DNA of 14,209 bases from Clostridia bacterium (GTDB lineage: Bacteria; Bacillota; Clostridia; Saccharofermentanales; UBA5734). The notes under the pieces were generated by a model. The model ran no database searches. It was not told the origin of the DNA and saw nothing but the letters and a program-made list of their open reading frames with translations. A program made the position numbers and the translations under genes. Location of the stretch: positions 1 to 14,209 of the forward strand of contig JAGPFK010000008.1 of assembly GCA_018056585.1 (NCBI GenBank), given 5' to 3'. Below, in pieces: positions 13,819 to 14,209 of this stretch; the first letter of the stretch is position 1, and each line of letters begins with the position of its first letter.

Positions 13819-14209
13819 ATGGCACGTAAAAAGCGAAGAATAAAATATAGTCGCAAAGGCAGCCTTTCTCTTTTCCTTTGCATCGTTCTGGCCGGCTTGA
13901 TCCTTGTTCTGAGTGGATGGTTGCAGGCTGCCCTGATGAGGCGGGCTGAAGCGGAGTTAAGCCAGGCCATGGCCGCTCAGCTAAACGTCTCATTAGCCAC
14001 CTATGACCGTGATTTGTTTTCGCGCTTTGGGCTCCTGGCTTTTACGGCGAGCAATCTCGATCGGCATGTTCTTCAAAACAGTTTGCCGGTTGAAATGAAA
14101 AGGTGCCCGCTCGTCCTGTCTGAAGAAGAGTGTCTCACAGATCCCATTGTTTTAGACCAGCAAATGGTCCGCTGCATGAAAGCATCTGTGCCAGGGATCT
14201 GGCTGGACT
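13819..14209 (+). CDS. Membrane protein resembling DUF5702/TadG-like proteins (3' end outside window)
   Basis: The frame runs from ATG 13819 with no stop to the last base, so 130 residues are visible. It opens with a basic tail (MARKKRRIKYSRKG), then SLSLFLCIVLAGLILVLSGW as a membrane helix (about 15-38). The next part reads LMRRAEAELSQAMAAQLNVSLATYDRDLFSRFGLLAF. The order basic-Gly-Ser, single helix, a helical AELSQAM segment and then TYDRDLFSRFGLLAF matches the N-terminal plan of clostridial DUF5702 and Tad-locus proteins, where a YD..L...YGLFA-like stretch follows the helix. Three cysteines occur further on (96, 105, 119). No convincing Shine-Dalgarno precedes the start, so coupling to the gene 12 bp upstream is likely. 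It suggests a surface or pilus-like locus beyond the right edge. The assignment is by pattern only. Confidence 0.65.
   Translation, partial: MARKKRRIKYSRKGSLSLFLCIVLAGLILVLSGWLQAALMRRAEAELSQAMAAQLNVSLATYDRDLFSRFGLLAFTASNLDRHVLQNSLPVEMKRCPLVLSEEECLTDPIVLDQQMVRCMKASVPGIWLD

Noticed and set aside
1..14209. Mobile elements, CRISPR arrays, tRNA or rRNA genes
   Set aside because: No transposase, terminal repeats, regularly spaced repeats or RNA gene signatures were seen on either strand by eye.

Overview
The window reads as chromosomal DNA from a Gram-positive, low-to-mid G+C bacterium of the Bacillota, most likely an uncultured Clostridia-type lineage. The reasons are dense same-strand operons with 4-16 base overlaps, strong AGGAGG-type ribosome binding sites, frequent TTG/GTG starts, and Clostridia-like gene neighbourhoods (comEC-holA, maf-radC-mreC-mreD-pbp, dtd-MBL hydrolase). 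The genus cannot be named from sequence alone. No tRNA, rRNA, CRISPR array, insertion sequence or prophage signature was seen.

Layout. 1-2443: the 3' end of comEC (DNA uptake channel with its metallo-beta-lactamase domain), overlapping holA (DNA polymerase III delta subunit). A near-consensus promoter at 2457-2485 then drives a tightly packed run. It holds icd (NADP isocitrate dehydrogenase of the human IDH1 type), asnS, maf and radC (2543-6594). A candidate promoter at 6606-6634 precedes the cell-elongation genes mreC, mreD and a class B penicillin-binding protein (6687-10495). The usual neighbours mreB, rodA and minCDE are not present here. A methylglyoxal-synthase-fold gene follows (10636-11025), closed by a textbook terminator at 11059-11084.

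11137-12359 holds a possible 39-residue leader ORF, dtd (D-aminoacyl-tRNA deacylase) and a glyoxalase-II-like metallo-beta-lactamase hydrolase. A convergent minus-strand gene (12371-13384) encodes an exported, probably membrane-anchored DUF5050-like protein. It is divergent from two plus-strand genes at the right edge: a small TadE-like membrane protein (13543-13806) and a larger DUF5702-like protein that runs off the window (13819 onward). A perfect 18-bp palindrome (13475-13492) lies in the divergent intergenic region. The last two genes may begin a Tad-pilus-like or cell-surface locus that continues outside the window.

Most of the window is housekeeping. Four points stand out. The MgsA-like protein has lost almost every residue known to be needed for methylglyoxal synthase activity while keeping the fold signature. 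A small ORF with a perfect ribosome binding site stops one base before the dtd start codon. mreCD-pbp stand without mreB. The divergent palindrome and TadE/DUF5702-like pair is the best candidate for an undescribed locus. No complete novel system can be demonstrated from this window alone.
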